A DNA stretch of 64,000 nt. It comes from Buttiauxella gaviniae ATCC 51604. Its GTDB lineage: Bacteria; Pseudomonadota; Gammaproteobacteria; Enterobacterales; Enterobacteriaceae. Positions 1-7,806 of this stretch are shown here, one piece after another. The stretch covers positions 62,001 to 126,000 of the forward strand of contig NZ_LXEP01000036.1 in the NCBI RefSeq assembly GCF_001654835.1, read 5' to 3'. Both the position numbers and the translations under genes were made by a program. How positions within the stretch are numbered: position 1 is the first letter of the stretch; each line of letters starts with the position of its first letter. The notes under the pieces were generated by a model that saw only the letters and a list, made by a program, of their open reading frames with translations, made no database searches and was not told where the DNA came from.

Positions 1-235
1 CTGGCTATGCCACAATCCACGGCATCAAGATTAGCAGAAAACCGCAAAGGCTGGGCATAGTGGCAGTTCCAACACTCTGTTGGGCTGTTTCTAACCTTGA
101 TACTGAAATATATTGTGCGGAGAGCCGAACTTTTACACGATATAGTTATATTGTCCCCACTATTAATGTGCATAATTCCCCCGGTCAATAAATTACTGCA
201 AGTAATAATAAATATACAGTTAAGGGATGTCGTTT

Positions 236-1690
236 ATGGCGCAGTCAGAGCAAAAACAGTTGCGATGGTACAACATCGCGCTGATGTCGTTTATTACCGT
301 CTGGGGATTTGGCAATGTTGTCAATAACTATGCCAACCAAGGGCTGGTGGTTGTTTTCTCCTGGGTGTTTATTTTTGCACTTTACTTTATTCCCTACGCG
401 CTGATTGTTGGGCAACTGGGGGCAACATTTAAAGATGGTAAAGGGGGCGTCAGTACCTGGATCAAACATACCATGGGTCCTGGTCTGGCTTATCTGGCGG
501 CATGGACTTACTGGGTGGTGCATGTTCCATATCTTGCGCAAAAACCGCAGGCAATTTTGATAGCCCTGGGGTGGGCCATTAATGGCGATGGTTCGCTTAT
601 CAAAGAATACAGTGTGGTTGCCTTGCAGGGGATTACGCTTGCGCTATTTGTCCTGTTTATGTGGGTGGCCTCCCGAGGAATGAAATCACTGAAGATAGTG
701 GGATCGGTTGCCGGTATCGCCATGTTTGTCATGTCGCTACTGTATGTTGTGATGGCAGTAACCGCACCCGCCATCACAGAGGTGCATATTGCCACGACCA
801 ATATCACATGGGAGACATTCATCCCTCATATTGATTTCACCTATATCACGACCATTTCGATGCTGGTATTTGCTGTCGGTGGAGCGGAAAAAATCTCTCC
901 TTATGTCAACAGTACCCGCAACCCGGGCCGTGAGTTTCCCCGTGGAATGCTAATACTAGCCGTGATGGTGGCCGTCTGCGCGATCCTTGGCTCTTTGGCG
1001 ATGGGGATGATGTTCGATTCGAATAATATTCCCGATGACCTGATGACGAATGGCCAATACTACGCCTTCCAGAAACTGGGCGAATATTATCATCTGGGGA
1101 ATTGGTTAATGGTTATCTACGCGGTGGCTAACACGCTTGGTCAAATTGCTGCACTGGTATTCTCCATTGATGCGCCGCTGAAAGTATTACTGGGCGACGC
1201 TGACTCCCGCTATATTCCTCAGAAACTATGCCGGACAAATGATGCGGGTACGCCTGTGAATGGCTATCTGATGACACTGGTACTGGTTGCTATTTTGATA
1301 ATGCTGCCAACGCTGGGTATCGGGGATATGAACGACCTGTATAAATGGCTACTGAACCTTAATTCCGTGGTTATGCCATTGCGTTATCTATGGGTCTTTG
1401 TGGCCTTTATTGCGGTACTACGCCTCGCGGAGAAATACTCACCAGAGTATGTTTTTATCCGAAATCGCAAGCTGGCACTCACCGTTGGTATCTGGTGTTT
1501 TGCTTTTACGGCTTTTGCCTGCCTGACGGGGATTTTCCCGAAAAAGCTGGATGCATTTACGCCTGAGTGGATTTTCCAGTTGTCGCTTAACATTGCCACA
1601 CCAGTAGTGCTGGTTGGGCTGGGGTTCATTTTCCCACTTCTGGCAAGGCGACATACCCGAGGGCAGAAGCCAGCCGTGCGGAGCAGTTAA
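236..1690 (+). CDS. APC-superfamily amino acid permease (YjeM-like)
   Basis: Predicted inner-membrane transporter of the amino acid-polyamine-organocation superfamily, 484 residues with about 12 hydrophobic segments and hydrophilic ends. The first helix has the small-residue pattern usual for APC carriers (VWGFGNVVNNYANQG), and GGAEKISPYV in the middle resembles the GGxE part of helix 6. Overall it looks most like the YjeM/glutamate-GABA antiporter branch. An ATG at 227 is also in frame, but the ribosome binding site AAGGG at 222-226 overlaps it and sits nine bases before the ATG at 236, so I use 236. It stands alone: the next genes run in the opposite direction. The substrate cannot be told from sequence. 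Confidence 0.82.
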   Translation: MAQSEQKQLRWYNIALMSFITVWGFGNVVNNYANQGLVVVFSWVFIFALYFIPYALIVGQLGATFKDGKGGVSTWIKHTMGPGLAYLAAWTYWVVHVPYLAQKPQAILIALGWAINGDGSLIKEYSVVALQGITLALFVLFMWVASRGMKSLKIVGSVAGIAMFVMSLLYVVMAVTAPAITEVHIATTNITWETFIPHIDFTYITTISMLVFAVGGAEKISPYVNSTRNPGREFPRGMLILAVMVAVCAILGSLAMGMMFDSNNIPDDLMTNGQYYAFQKLGEYYHLGNWLMVIYAVANTLGQIAALVFSIDAPLKVLLGDADSRYIPQKLCRTNDAGTPVNGYLMTLVLVAILIMLPTLGIGDMNDLYKWLLNLNSVVMPLRYLWVFVAFIAVLRLAEKYSPEYVFIRNRKLALTVGIWCFAFTAFACLTGIFPKKLDAFTPEWIFQLSLNIATPVVLVGLGFIFPLLARRHTRGQKPAVRSS

Positions 1691-1713
1691 TAACCTGATG
1701 CAGTGTTAATCTG

Positions 1714-1750
1714 CGGTCACCACAAACTGGTTATGATTTTGTGGTGACCG
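1714..1750. terminator. 13-bp perfect hairpin between convergent genes
   Basis: CGGTCACCACAAA at 1714-1726 pairs perfectly with 1738-1750 around an 11-base loop. It lies between the permease gene and the convergent DUF606 gene. No clear U-run follows on either strand, so it is either a weak bidirectional terminator or an mRNA 3'-end stabiliser. Confidence 0.4.
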
Positions 1751-1804
1751 TCTAAATGTTAGATCCTGTTATTTCAATGTAATGGACCTGCCGATAGCTA
1801 TCGT

Positions 1805-2278
1805 TCAGTTGGCGATGTTTTTCGCGGGCATTGCATTGGCTTTATTACTGGAGTAAATAAAGAAAAGCGCTATTCCCAGGCAGACCACTGCACCAAGGCG
1901 CGTCCCAGAAAAGTGAATCGCTTCATTTCCTAACCAGCCAAAATTATCAATGAGCATGCTCATTGCCAGTTGGCCAAAGATAACCGCAACAGTAGCAACA
2001 GCCGCTCCAATTCGCTGAACAGCCAGAACCATAATGACAATGTAAGGAACACCACAAAGAGCGCCAAGCAATTGCCATTTCGGCACATCCAGCAAGGTCA
2101 CAGCATGCTTTGGTTCGAAGAAGAAAATGAGCAGGGCAGTCACCAGTGCGCCAACCGAAAAAGTCAGAAATGCACTGCGAAATACTCCAACATTGCTACC
2201 CAACTTGCCATTAATTGCAGCCTGCATGCTAAGAAACGCACCGCCAACGACAGCCAAAATGATCATTAATATATTCAC
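1805..2278 (-). CDS. Small DMT transporter subunit (DUF606/YdcZ family)
   Basis: 157-residue, very hydrophobic protein with about five membrane helices, of the half-size DUF606 (YdcZ-type) branch of the drug/metabolite transporter superfamily. It has the family pattern of an N-terminal helix with AVVGGAFLSMQAAINGKLG, and GQLAMSMLIDNFGWLG near helix 4. It is the second gene of a two-gene unit: the upstream DUF606 gene ends nine bases before this start. Half-size members of this family often occur as adjacent pairs that probably form a heterodimer; that is inference here. The substrate is unknown. Confidence 0.8.
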   Translation of the reverse strand: MNILMIILAVVGGAFLSMQAAINGKLGSNVGVFRSAFLTFSVGALVTALLIFFFEPKHAVTLLDVPKWQLLGALCGVPYIVIMVLAVQRIGAAVATVAVIFGQLAMSMLIDNFGWLGNEAIHFSGTRLGAVVCLGIALFFIYSSNKANAMPAKNIAN

Positions 2279-2287
2279 GAGTTCACC

Positions 2288-2737
2288 TCAGCCCTTTGCC
2301 ATGAGGAATAGGGCGGCAATAATAAAAATCAGCGCGATAATACGCTTACTGTCAATTTTTCGATGAGAAGAACCAAACAGCCCGTAATGGTCAATGACCA
2401 GACTTTTGGAGACCTGCCCTGCCAAAATACCAATCATGGTCATCGCAATACCAATAGTGGGAACGGCAATGGTGAGGATCACGACATACACAGGGCCCAG
2501 TATGCCGCCCAGCAGAGTCCATGATGGTTGGGTAAAGAAGGAAGGGCTGTTTCGTGGACTAAAGAACAGCATTAACAAGAATGTCAGCGCAGCTCCGACT
2601 CCGAAAATACTGAACGTCGCCCATAAGTCTCCGACTTCGCCGCCCAGTGGTCCTAACAATCCGGCTTCTACGGATAGCCCCATCCCGCCTGCAACGACGA
2701 GTAATATAAATAAAAGCTGCATTAAAACAGTCTCCAA
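2288..2737 (-). CDS. Small DMT transporter subunit (DUF606/YdcZ family), first of pair
   Basis: 149-residue membrane protein of the same DUF606 family as the following gene, with the matching motifs GGMGLSVEAGLLGPLGG and GQVSKSLVIDHYGLFG. It is the promoter-proximal gene of the pair and is transcribed away from the LysR gene that starts 84 bases beyond its own start. The divergent layout suggests that the LysR protein controls the pair. The two proteins are clearly related to each other but not near-identical, so this is an old duplication or a specialised dimer. Confidence 0.8.
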   Translation of the reverse strand: METVLMQLLFILLVVAGGMGLSVEAGLLGPLGGEVGDLWATFSIFGVGAALTFLLMLFFSPRNSPSFFTQPSWTLLGGILGPVYVVILTIAVPTIGIAMTMIGILAGQVSKSLVIDHYGLFGSSHRKIDSKRIIALIFIIAALFLMAKG

Positions 2738-2820
2738 TGGTTGAGGTGGAGAATCCTATAGCAGTGAAGTGTAATGAAAAACGGTATAATCCAGGAAACA
2801 CCTTTGCAGAAGGCGGGATA

Positions 2821-3756
2821 ATGTACGACCCAAGCGCCATAAATTTTCGCACACTGTTATTTTTTATCGGTGTCTTTGATACCCAAAGCTTTTCAGTCGT
2901 AGCAAGGCGTGAAGGGGTTTCAGTATCAATGATTTCACGTGTCATCCTTCAACTGGAGGACGCGCTCGGTCAGCAGCTTTTTTATCGAAATACCCGAGCA
3001 GTTATTCCCACTGAAGCTGGGCGGTTATTTATTAGCTATGCCCGTACCATGACTGAGCAACTGAGCGAAGCCCGAAAAGAGATGCAGGATAGAGCCCTTG
3101 AACCTGCAGGGCTGATAAGGATTAATGCGCCTGTATTTTTTGGCCAGCGTCATATTGCCCCCTGGCTTAGCGAACTTTCAGCTCGCTATCCCCGATTGCT
3201 GATTGAACTGACGCAGACTGATGATTACATCGATCCTCTCAGGGATGCCTCAGATGTAATTTTCAGAATCGGCACGCTGACGGATTCTTCTTTCCACGCA
3301 CGCGTATTTGGAACTCAGCGCTATCATCTGGTCGCTTCTCCCGGCTATATAAAAAAATTTGGAAAACTGGAATTCCCAGCCCAACTGAATGACCATAAAT
3401 GCCTGGTTTACAGAGGGTCATCGGGTCCTAACCGATGGTTGTTCAGGGAACCTGCTGGCTCCTGGACTCACTATCCCATTACTGGGTTACTGACCTCCAA
3501 CAATGCTGAATCTCTTCTTACCAGCGCACTTAGCGGCATGGGAATGGTGTTATTTCCCGACTGGCTTATTGGTGACAGTCTTAAAAAAGGTGACCTTGTC
3601 AGATTGATGGAGGGATTTGAGGCCGCGATCAATACCGAGCCACAGCATATCGCAGCTATCTATCCCAACGCGCGCCATCCCCCGCTTAATGTTCGGGCAG
3701 TCATTGATTATTTCGTAGAGGTTTATGGCACGCCGCTTTACTGGCAGTTCGACTGA
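2821..3756 (+). CDS. LysR-family transcriptional regulator
   Basis: 311-residue LysR-type regulator. An N-terminal winged helix-turn-helix (about residues 10-65, with FSVVARREGVSVSMISRVI) is followed by a co-inducer domain (about 95-300). The open frame extends upstream to 2737, but AAGGCGGG just before the ATG at 2821 and the normal family length select this start. It is divergent from the DUF606 transporter pair across 83 bases, the usual arrangement for a LysR regulator and its target. It resembles the DsdC/GcvA-like group that keeps RNTRAVIPTEAG after the HTH. The effector is unknown. Confidence 0.88.
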   Translation: MYDPSAINFRTLLFFIGVFDTQSFSVVARREGVSVSMISRVILQLEDALGQQLFYRNTRAVIPTEAGRLFISYARTMTEQLSEARKEMQDRALEPAGLIRINAPVFFGQRHIAPWLSELSARYPRLLIELTQTDDYIDPLRDASDVIFRIGTLTDSSFHARVFGTQRYHLVASPGYIKKFGKLEFPAQLNDHKCLVYRGSSGPNRWLFREPAGSWTHYPITGLLTSNNAESLLTSALSGMGMVLFPDWLIGDSLKKGDLVRLMEGFEAAINTEPQHIAAIYPNARHPPLNVRAVIDYFVEVYGTPLYWQFD

Positions 3757-3863
3757 GATTTTGCGACAAGAGTTGGGATATAGTTCCCTTAGGTGAATAA
3801 AGACACGAACAATAACCGGGTTATGGAAACCTGAATTAACTGAATCTGGTAAGGGACCTTATA

Positions 3864-4274
3864 ATGAGTGTGATTGAAAGATTGAAGACGAAATATCCGG
3901 GAGCACCGGCGTGGTCCTTTGGTGACAATCCTGATATGGCAAATGAGCTTGCCGACTTAGTCTTGAAAGGAATTAAAACTGCGTCATGTGGTTCTCTTTC
4001 CTCTTTTCTGTCGGAAGAACCTTCCCCAAAAATAGGCAGTTATAATATTGTTCTCAATGGAGAAGGTGCCCCGGTATGTGTCATCAGAATAATTTCGATG
4101 AGCCTGATGTGTTTTTCTGACATAACTGAAGAATTTGCCAGAAAAGAAGGTGAGGGGGATATGAGCCTTGAATATTGGAGGAAAGAGCATAAAGCGTTTT
4201 TCACCCGGGAAGGCTATTATTCTGATGATATGGAACTTGTTGCAGAAGAGTTTAAGTTGATTGAAATTCTATAA
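3864..4274 (+). CDS. ASCH domain protein
   Basis: 136-residue soluble protein covering one ASCH domain. The signature is AWSFGDNPDMANELADLVLKG followed by KTASC near the N-terminus; a beta-rich core and a FxxEGYYSDDMELVAEEF C-terminal strand follow. ASCH is a PUA-like RNA-binding fold, and some members cleave RNA or hydrolyse acetylated nucleosides; which applies here cannot be told. The start is supported by AAGGGACC eight bases before the ATG. It stands alone, downstream of the LysR gene and followed by about 700 bases without a gene. Confidence 0.72.
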   Translation: MSVIERLKTKYPGAPAWSFGDNPDMANELADLVLKGIKTASCGSLSSFLSEEPSPKIGSYNIVLNGEGAPVCVIRIISMSLMCFSDITEEFARKEGEGDMSLEYWRKEHKAFFTREGYYSDDMELVAEEFKLIEIL

Positions 4275-4663
4275 TTTGAGCGAGGCTAAGGTTCATTTGC
4301 ATTTGAAATAGTAGCTGTTAGCTCACTTTTTCGAGCTCATGCTTTACCGCCTTCAGCACTTCTCAAGCATCAAGTGAAGGATGTTTTGCTTACCTACGTG
4401 GCTTTATCCATGTTTCTAATAAGGTTTAAAGCTGAGGTGTACCAGCAGGTTTTCATTTTTCCAACTCTTGATGAAATTAAAGCAGAATAAAATTCACCTC
4501 CATTATCTGCGCTTTTTTCACTTAGAATCAGAAGGCGATTAATACCCTTGGTTATTTATGGTTATTATTAAACTGGGGCTGAATCGGGGTGAGGCTATGG
4601 TCTTGCTTCAGGGCGAGGACGTTCGATAATAAGATGATATAATTATATATATCATAATAATAG

Positions 4664-4751
4664 GCGGTTGCGCATTCCCTTGTAACCTCCCCACAAGTCT
4701 ACCCAGTTAACCGCTCCCGGCCCGATGGATTCCAGCGGTGAATCCTATGGG
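4664..4751 (+). promoter_or_regulatory. Possible structured leader upstream of mesX
   Basis: Nested complementary arms are visible: GCGGTT 4664-4669 with AACCGC 4709-4714, enclosing CTTGT 4679-4683 with ACAAG 4693-4697. A second stem follows, GGATT 4727-4731 with AATCC 4741-4745, extended by CCC 4721-4723 with GGG 4749-4751. I do not recognise it as a known riboswitch. It could be a leader RNA or chance pairing. Confidence 0.25.
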
Positions 4752-4795
4752 AAGGAGACTACGTTCCTGATATCGACTATAACCTTTCCCCTCAA

Positions 4796-4812
4796 CATGA
4801 AGATAATTCATG
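4796..4812. promoter_or_regulatory. Candidate MetR binding site
   Basis: TGAAGATAATTCA at 4798-4810 fits the MetR consensus TGAA-N5-TTCA exactly, and the palindrome extends one step on both sides (CATGAA/TTCATG). MetR activates metE and metH with homocysteine as cofactor. The site lies about 175 bases before a methionine synthase operon, which makes the match meaningful. No obvious -35/-10 pair could be fixed downstream. Confidence 0.55.
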
Positions 4813-4985
4813 TTCGCTGAAATTTAATCACTTTTCCTCAATCAATGACTCTGGCATAAATTACCCACTGCAATTCGCTACAGACAATATGAAAAGTACT
4901 GAATAAATCACCTGAAAAGAAATTTGGCGATGCTGAAAAAGCAAAAATAAATTCAGGTTTTATCAGAAATCAGGAAACCATCGCG

Positions 4986-5963
4986 ATGAATAAAGAATTT
5001 ACCTTTACTATTAAAAGCCTTTCTTTCGATGAGAATTACAATCCATCTGAAAATACACGCATTACGACTAACTTCGCTAATTTAGCCAGAGGAAGTCAAC
5101 GCCAGCAGAATTTGTGCAATACCTTAAAGATGATTGATGACCGTTTCAATTCTCTAGCGCATTCCGATAACCCAGCAGGGGACCGTTATTGCGTCGAACT
5201 TGAAATCATTTCCGTTGAGATAGATGTTGAAGGCAAGGGCGACACCTTCCCGGTGATTGAAATATTGAAAACGAATATTGTCGATCAAAAAACTAACGCG
5301 CGTATTGAAGGCATTGTGGGGAATAACTTTTCCTCTTATGTACGAGATTACGACTTTAGCGTATTGCTGTTAGATCATAACAAGAATAAACCTGGATTTA
5401 GCACGCCAGATAATTTTGGTGATTTGCATGGCAACATATTCAAATGCTTCATTAACTCAAGTGCTTACACAGAGCGCTTTAAGAAACCGCCGGTTATATG
5501 TTTAAGCGTGTCCAGTAAAAACACTTACCACCGCACTGATAATCAGCATCCTGTATTGGGCGTAGAGTATCAACAAAATGAACCCTCTATGACCGACCAC
5601 TATTTCAATAAAATGGGCTTACAGGCACGCTATTTTATGCCGCCAAATAGTGTTGCGCCGCTGGCTTTCTATTTTGTAGGTGATTTAACTGGCGATTACA
5701 CGGATCTTGAACTGACAGGTACTATTAGTACGATGGAAACCTTTCAAAAGATTTATCGTCCTGAAATTTATAATGCTAATTCTGTAGCAGGAAAAGAGTA
5801 TCAACCTAGCTTGAATCAACAGGATTATTCATTAACTCAAATTGTTTATGATCGAGAAGAACGCAGCCATTTAGCGATTGAACAGGGCAGGTTTACAGAA
5901 GAGAACTTCATCAAACCATACCGAACTCTCCTTGAGCAATGGTCCGCTAACTACGTTCTTTGA
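4986..5963 (+). CDS. mesX: MesX (DUF1852), partner of methionine synthase MesD
   Basis: 325-residue soluble protein of family DUF1852, recognised from NEFTFTIKSL-type N-terminus, GIVGNNFSSYVRDYDFSVLL, KPPVICLSVSSKNTYHRT, GLQARYFMPPNSVAPLAFYF and the C-terminal YRPEIYNANSVAGK. In published work DUF1852 was named MesX and shown to be needed with MesD, a short MetE-like protein, for oxygen-dependent, folate-independent methionine synthesis; its biochemical role is not settled. It is the first gene of a two-gene operon with mesD, 27 bases upstream. AGGAAA before ATG 4986 serves as ribosome binding site. It is unusual in this family of bacteria, which normally rely on MetE and MetH. Confidence 0.85.
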   Translation: MNKEFTFTIKSLSFDENYNPSENTRITTNFANLARGSQRQQNLCNTLKMIDDRFNSLAHSDNPAGDRYCVELEIISVEIDVEGKGDTFPVIEILKTNIVDQKTNARIEGIVGNNFSSYVRDYDFSVLLLDHNKNKPGFSTPDNFGDLHGNIFKCFINSSAYTERFKKPPVICLSVSSKNTYHRTDNQHPVLGVEYQQNEPSMTDHYFNKMGLQARYFMPPNSVAPLAFYFVGDLTGDYTDLELTGTISTMETFQKIYRPEIYNANSVAGKEYQPSLNQQDYSLTQIVYDREERSHLAIEQGRFTEENFIKPYRTLLEQWSANYVL

Positions 5964-5990
5964 TTAACTAAAAATATAAGGTCATCTATT

Positions 5991-7022
5991 ATGAAAATAT
6001 TATTACCGACGTCGACTGCGGGTAGTTTACCGAAACCTTCCTGGCTTGCACAACCTGAGACACTTTGGTCACCGTGGAAATTGCAGGGCAATGAATTAAT
6101 TGACGGCAAGCAAGATGCTCTGCGTTTGTGCCTGCAAGATCAGCTACAGGCCGGTATTGATATCGTCAGTGATGGCGAGCAAACGCGCCAACATTTTGTC
6201 ACTACGTTTATTGAGCACCTCAGTGGCGTTGATTTTGAAAAACGTGAAACAGTTAGAATTCGCAATCGCTATGATGCCAGCGTTCCTACGGTTGTTGGCC
6301 CTGTATCCCGCCAGAAGCCTGTGTTTGTTGAAGATGCCAAATTCTTACGCCAGCAAACCAGCCAACCTATTAAATGGGCGCTGCCAGGTCCGATGACCAT
6401 GATCGATACGCTTTATGATAGCCATTATAAAAGTCGTGAAAAGCTGGCCTGGGAATTTGCCACAATTCTTAATCAAGAAGCCAGAGAATTAGAGGCTGCA
6501 GGTGTCGATATTATCCAGTTTGATGAACCGGCATTTAATGTGTTTTTTGACGAGGTGAATGACTGGGGGATTGCCGCTTTAGAAAGAGCCGTTGAAGGGC
6601 TTAAATGTGAAACTGCGGTGCATATTTGCTATGGCTATGGCATTAAAGCCAATACAGACTGGAAAAAGACATTGGGCTCGGAATGGCGGCAATATGAAGA
6701 GTTTTTCCCGAAGCTGCAGGCCTCTAATATCGATATCATTTCGCTTGAATGTCAAAACTCTCGTGTTCCAATGGATCTCATTGAACTCATCCGGGGCAAA
6801 AAAGTCATGGTCGGGGCCATTGATGTGGCAACCAATATCATTGAGACACCAGAGGAAGTCGCTAACACGCTACGAAAAGCACTGCAATTTGTAGATGCAG
6901 ACAAGCTTTATCCAAGCACTAACTGCGGCATGACCCCGTTATCTCGCCAGGTCGCAAGAGGCAAGTTAAGTGCATTAAGTGCAGGCGCGGAAATTGTACG
7001 TAGAGAACTCTTAAACAAATAA
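5991..7022 (+). CDS. mesD: MesD, short cobalamin-independent methionine synthase
   Basis: 343-residue protein matching only the C-terminal catalytic (beta-alpha)8 barrel of MetE; the N-terminal folate-binding half (about 400 residues) is absent. Expected zinc ligands are visible: His211 and Cys213 in AVHICYGYG, Glu253 in SLECQ and Cys312 in STNCGM. IIQFDEPAF is the usual substrate-carboxylate loop. It should methylate homocysteine to methionine. The MesD branch works without methyl-tetrahydrofolate and needs MesX and oxygen; the natural methyl donor is not established. It is cotranscribed with mesX and ends before a clear terminator at 7081. The MetR-type box upstream suggests control by homocysteine. 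Confidence 0.86.
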   Translation: MKILLPTSTAGSLPKPSWLAQPETLWSPWKLQGNELIDGKQDALRLCLQDQLQAGIDIVSDGEQTRQHFVTTFIEHLSGVDFEKRETVRIRNRYDASVPTVVGPVSRQKPVFVEDAKFLRQQTSQPIKWALPGPMTMIDTLYDSHYKSREKLAWEFATILNQEARELEAAGVDIIQFDEPAFNVFFDEVNDWGIAALERAVEGLKCETAVHICYGYGIKANTDWKKTLGSEWRQYEEFFPKLQASNIDIISLECQNSRVPMDLIELIRGKKVMVGAIDVATNIIETPEEVANTLRKALQFVDADKLYPSTNCGMTPLSRQVARGKLSALSAGAEIVRRELLNK

Positions 7023-7080
7023 CTTCGGTAAATATTAGGTCATTGAAGTGGAGTGATACACTGAATTTAGGCACTTGGAT

Positions 7081-7105
7081 AGAGGTGATATGCTCACCTC
7101 TTTTT
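7081..7105 (+). terminator. Rho-independent terminator of mesXD
   Basis: AGAGGTGA 7081-7088 pairs with TCACCTCT 7094-7101 around a five-base loop, followed by TTTT. It lies between mesD and the convergent NTF2-like gene and has a U-run only on the plus strand. Confidence 0.8.
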
Positions 7106-7114
7106 GAGTCTGGA

Positions 7115-7696
7115 TCAGGCAGCCAACCAGCGCTTACCTTCAACTTTCATTTTTGCTTCCAGTTCGCTGCCGCGGGTGGCAAATACGCGGCTAAGTGGGA
7201 AACCGCTCTGCTCTAGTAAATAGGCCAGTGCTGCATATTCACGCGGATACTTCGTCACAACCGCCTGGTCAATTTCCACAGGACCTAAAGGGAAGGTGAA
7301 GGTGCCGATATCGTAAACACTCTGACGGTGGAACAACTTCCACACTCCATCTCGTTTTTCTGCCAGGTCGTAAAAACGGTTATGACACTCACAACCAATG
7401 TTCAGTTTTACGTTCTCAGCGATGATGATGGCGTTAGTTTGAAGGATGGCTTTATTTCCGGTTTCATTGAACGTCACCTCAGGAGAAGCGATAAGATGTT
7501 TGGTGCGCAGGTCGGAAGCACCCATACGCATTGAACCATCAACAAAATCGCTTCCCAAGCCTTCAAACCAGGTTATTTCAATCGTGCCGTCAGGGTGGAA
7601 CAAGTTTCGTAACTGATCCCATTCGCCTAAATCACGGTGCATCCAGCCATTCATCAGGTCGTTAAGTTGCTGGCGGTCTTGAAGTTGGTTTTGCAT
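7115..7696 (-). CDS. NTF2/SnoaL-like protein
   Basis: 193-residue protein with a cone-shaped NTF2/SnoaL-like domain over about residues 5-135: a helical start (DRQQLNDLMNGWMHRDLGEW), an LFHPDGTIEITWFEG strand and a C-terminal sheet with WKLFHRQSVYDIGTF. This fold serves small-molecule enzymes (aldol cyclases, dehydratases, dioxygenase small subunits) and ligand-binding proteins. The specific reaction here is unknown. It is divergent from a LysR gene, with a perfect palindrome between them, and convergent with mesXD. Whether it takes part in methionine metabolism is not shown by the sequence. Confidence 0.75.
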   Translation of the reverse strand: MQNQLQDRQQLNDLMNGWMHRDLGEWDQLRNLFHPDGTIEITWFEGLGSDFVDGSMRMGASDLRTKHLIASPEVTFNETGNKAILQTNAIIIAENVKLNIGCECHNRFYDLAEKRDGVWKLFHRQSVYDIGTFTFPLGPVEIDQAVVTKYPREYAALAYLLEQSGFPLSRVFATRGSELEAKMKVEGKRWLAA

Positions 7697-7773
7697 ATTT
7701 TTAGTTCCTGTTTAGTTGACTGGATTCAGTTTGGACGCAAAGTAAGATAAGCTCAAATATATAGATTTTACTG

Positions 7774-7796
7774 ATTAATCATTTTTAATGATTAAT
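7774..7796. promoter_or_regulatory. 10-bp inverted repeat, likely LysR operator
   Basis: ATTAATCATT at 7774-7783 and its exact complement AATGATTAAT at 7787-7796, separated by three T. It lies in the divergent NTF2-like/LysR intergenic region and ends directly before the GGAG ribosome binding site of the LysR gene. Binding there would block the LysR promoter or leader (autoregulation). It contains several T-N11-A matches typical of LysR sites. Confidence 0.55.
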
Positions 7797-7806
7797 GGAG
7801 CCATTG

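Larger units (their letters stand above)
4275..4985. other. 710-base region without a protein gene upstream of mesX
   Basis: No convincing open frame on either strand. The first half is AT-rich with no recognisable feature. From about 4660 there is a GC-richer stretch with nested hairpins, and then a MetR-type palindrome; both are listed separately. In frame with mesX the sequence is open back to 4893 but contains no ATG, GTG or TTG, so it is untranslated leader or promoter DNA. Confidence 0.6.

Noticed and set aside
4558-4629. 23-codon frame (MVIIKLGLN...) upstream of mesX
   Set aside because: No convincing ribosome binding site or conservation evidence; too short to support.
4664-4751. Cobalamin riboswitch reading of the structured segment
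   Set aside because: A GGTGAATCC piece looks similar to part of the cobalamin aptamer, but the order of conserved boxes is wrong and the B12-box is missing on both strands.
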